Shown here: positions 62,503 through 64,000 of the stretch, piece after piece
Layout: each line of letters starts with the position of its first letter
Position numbering within the stretch: the stretch's first letter is position 1
Assembly: GCF_004217615.1 (NCBI RefSeq)
Contig: NZ_SHLD01000001.1
Span: 3,224,001-3,288,000, forward strand
Reading direction: 5' to 3'
DNA: 64,000 nt
Source of the DNA: Micromonospora kangleipakensis
GTDB lineage: Bacteria; Actinomycetota; Actinomycetes; Mycobacteriales; Micromonosporaceae
Notes under the pieces: generated by a model
What the model was told of the DNA's origin: nothing
Seen by the model: only the letters and a program-made list of their open reading frames with translations
Database searches by the model: none
Made by a program: the position numbers and the translations under genes

Positions 62503-64000
62503 GTGTCCGCACCCCGTACCCCCGTCGTGGCCGACCCCGTCGTCGTCGCCGCCGGGACGACGGCGGCCGACGCGGTGGCCGCGGCCGGGCTGCCCACCAC
62601 GGGCCCGAAGGCGATCGTCGTGGTCCGCGACCCGGAGGGCGTGCTGCGCGACCTGGACTGGAAGCCGGCCGAGGAGACCACCGTCGAGCCGGTGGGCATC
62701 GACACCCCGGACGGGCTCAACGTGCTGCGCCACTCCACCGCGCACGTGCTCGCCCAGGCGGTGCAGGACGTCTTCCCCGAGGCGAAGCTCGGCATCGGCC
62801 CGCCGATCGAGAACGGCTTCTACTACGACTTCCAGGTCGACAAGCCGTTCCAGCCCGACGACCTGGCCAAGCTCGAGAAGCGGATGCAGGAGATCATCAA
62901 GTCCGGCCAGCGGTTCCGCCGGCGACGCTTCAAGAACCTCGACGAGGCGAAGACCGAGCTCGCCGCCGAGCCGTTCAAGCTGGAGCTGATCGACGTCAAG
63001 GGCGAGGGGCTGGACTCCTCCGAGGTGATGGAGGTGGGCGGCGGCGAGCTGACCATCTACGACAACCTCGCCGCGAACGAGGAGAAGGTCTGCTGGTCGG
63101 ACCTCTGCCGGGGTCCGCACCTGCCGAACACCCGGCTGATCGGCGCGTTCAAGCTGATGCGCTCGGCCGCCGCCTACTGGCGGGGGTCGGAGAAGAACCC
63201 GCAGCTCCAGCGGGTCTACGGCACCGCCTGGCCGACCCGGGACGAGCTGAAGGCGTACCTGAAGCTTCTGGAGGAGGCCGCGCGGCGCGACCACCGCAAG
63301 CTCGGCGCGGACCTCGACCTGTTCAGCTTCCCCGACGAGATCGGCTCCGGCCTGGCGGTCTTCCACCCCAAGGGCGGCATCATCCGTCGGGAGATGGAGA
63401 ACTACTCCCGCCGCCGGCACGAGGCCGCCGGGTACGAGTTCGTCAACACCCCGCACATCACCAAGGCACAGCTCTTCGAGACCTCCGGTCACCTGCCCTA
63501 CTACGCCGACACGATGTTCCCGCCCATGCAGCTGGAGGGCGCGGACTACTACCTCAAGGCGATGAACTGCCCGATGCACAACCTGATCTTCAGGGCGCGC
63601 GGGCGGTCCTACCGGGAGCTGCCGCTGCGGCTGTTCGAGTTCGGCACGGTCTACCGGTACGAGAAGTCGGGCGTGGTGCACGGCCTCACCCGGGTCCGCG
63701 GCCTGACCCAGGACGACTCGCACATCTACTGCACCCGCGAGCAGATGCCCGGCGAGCTCTCCACGCTGCTCACCTTCGTGCTGGACCTGCTGCGCGACTA
63801 CGGCCTGGACGACTTCTACCTGGAGCTCTCCACCCGGGACGCCTCGCCGAAGTTCATCGGGTCGGACGAGGACTGGGAGGAGGCCACCCAGGCGCTGCGC
63901 ACCGCGGCCGAGGCCTCCGGCCTGGACCTGGTGCCGGACCCCGGCGGCGCGGCCTTCTACGGCCCGAAGATCTCCGTGCAGGCCAAGGACGCCATCGGCC
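62503..64000 (+). CDS. thrS: Threonyl-tRNA synthetase, 3' end outside the window
   Basis: About 499 residues are visible and the frame is still open at the window edge. A short TGS-like N-terminal domain, then the editing/second additional domain ([36 protein letters not shown], with HxxxH, and the later CRGPHLPNT Cys/His site). The class II catalytic core follows with motif 1 ([20 protein letters not shown]), the KAMNCPMHN Cys zinc ligand, and motif 2 ([31 protein letters not shown]). It charges tRNA-Thr. The GTG at 62503 has AGGAG 5 bases upstream. Confidence 0.95.
   Translation, partial: MSAPRTPVVADPVVVAAGTTAADAVAAAGLPTTGPKAIVVVRDPEGVLRDLDWKPAEETTVEPVGIDTPDGLNVLRHSTAHVLAQAVQDVFPEAKLGIGPPIENGFYYDFQVDKPFQPDDLAKLEKRMQEIIKSGQRFRRRRFKNLDEAKTELAAEPFKLELIDVKGEGLDSSEVMEVGGGELTIYDNLAANEEKVCWSDLCRGPHLPNTRLIGAFKLMRSAAAYWRGSEKNPQLQRVYGTAWPTRDELKAYLKLLEEAARRDHRKLGADLDLFSFPDEIGSGLAVFHPKGGIIRREMENYSRRRHEAAGYEFVNTPHITKAQLFETSGHLPYYADTMFPPMQLEGADYYLKAMNCPMHNLIFRARGRSYRELPLRLFEFGTVYRYEKSGVVHGLTRVRGLTQDDSHIYCTREQMPGELSTLLTFVLDLLRDYGLDDFYLELSTRDASPKFIGSDEDWEEATQALRTAAEASGLDLVPDPGGAAFYGPKISVQAKDAIG

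Noticed and set aside
1..64000. tRNA and rRNA genes
   Set aside because: No TPsiC-loop-like GTTCGANTC word in a cloverleaf context and no rRNA signature was found in the intergenic regions.

Overview
The window is about 70% or more GC, with third codon positions almost always G or C. It is dense in actinobacterial families: a SigF/SigB-type sigma factor, SpoIIE-type phosphatase, F420-dependent oxidoreductase, DUF1206/DUF3618/DUF4235/DUF6401 proteins and polyprenol-phosphate-mannose synthase. The gene set and base usage fit a member of the Micromonosporaceae (Micromonospora-like). That placement is inference from families, not from a marker gene. No rRNA, tRNA, CRISPR array or prophage was seen. 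Both ends cut genes: a GPP34-family gene on the left and thrS on the right.

Layout. 1-10 kb: GPP34 fragment, APC permease with GNAT enzyme, a methyltransferase, the SigF-type sigma factor, an acetoacetate-decarboxylase-like protein, phospholipase D, a MarR-pirin pair with an operator-like palindrome, GNAT and DUF1684. 10-22 kb: general-stress protein divergent from a GH15-SDR operon, metallophosphoesterase, a 38-residue mini-gene, FAD oxidoreductase, Na+/H+ antiporter, HAD phosphatase, a 712-residue PAS/GAF/SpoIIE/HATPase phosphatase and a membrane channel-like protein. 22-32 kb: a broken MFS transporter, then a run of stress-type genes (SRPBCC, DUF2795, YihY/BrkB, ChaB-Rho, aldehyde dehydrogenase, phytoene-desaturase-like oxidoreductase, SDR-SRPBCC) and a polyprenol-phosphate-mannose synthase.

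32-40 kb holds a tightly overlapping seven-gene operon for ADP-heptose formation and transfer: GmhB-GT9 fusion, two further glycosyltransferases, GmhA, HldE, SDR and a second GT9. A type IB topoisomerase gene overlaps its 3' end. 41-46 kb: RecQ, a TetR-like remnant, an F420 oxidoreductase and a TnpB (IS200/IS605-type) element directly upstream of it. 46-54 kb: GH3 NagZ-like enzyme, GNAT/cysteine desulfurase-like pair, lipoprotein, DUF1206, MscS, a holin-like/DUF3618/DUF4235 micro-operon and a cold-shock gene. 54-64 kb: aldo/keto reductase, methyltransferase-adenosine deaminase pair, a two-component system, ADP-ribosylglycohydrolase, a YcnI-like secreted protein and thrS.

The most distinctive signal is regulatory. 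Between 23 and 32 kb, eight sites match the SigF/SigB promoter pattern GTT(T/A)-N15/16-GGG(T/C/A)A(T/C/G/A). At five of them the start codon lies only 10 or 11 bases after the -10 box and lacks a ribosome binding site, so those mRNAs should be nearly leaderless. Six of the eight form three divergent pairs whose -35 boxes are the arms of an inverted repeat. The window also encodes a candidate sigma factor and a phosphatase of the partner-switching type, so much of it can be read as part of a general stress regulon.
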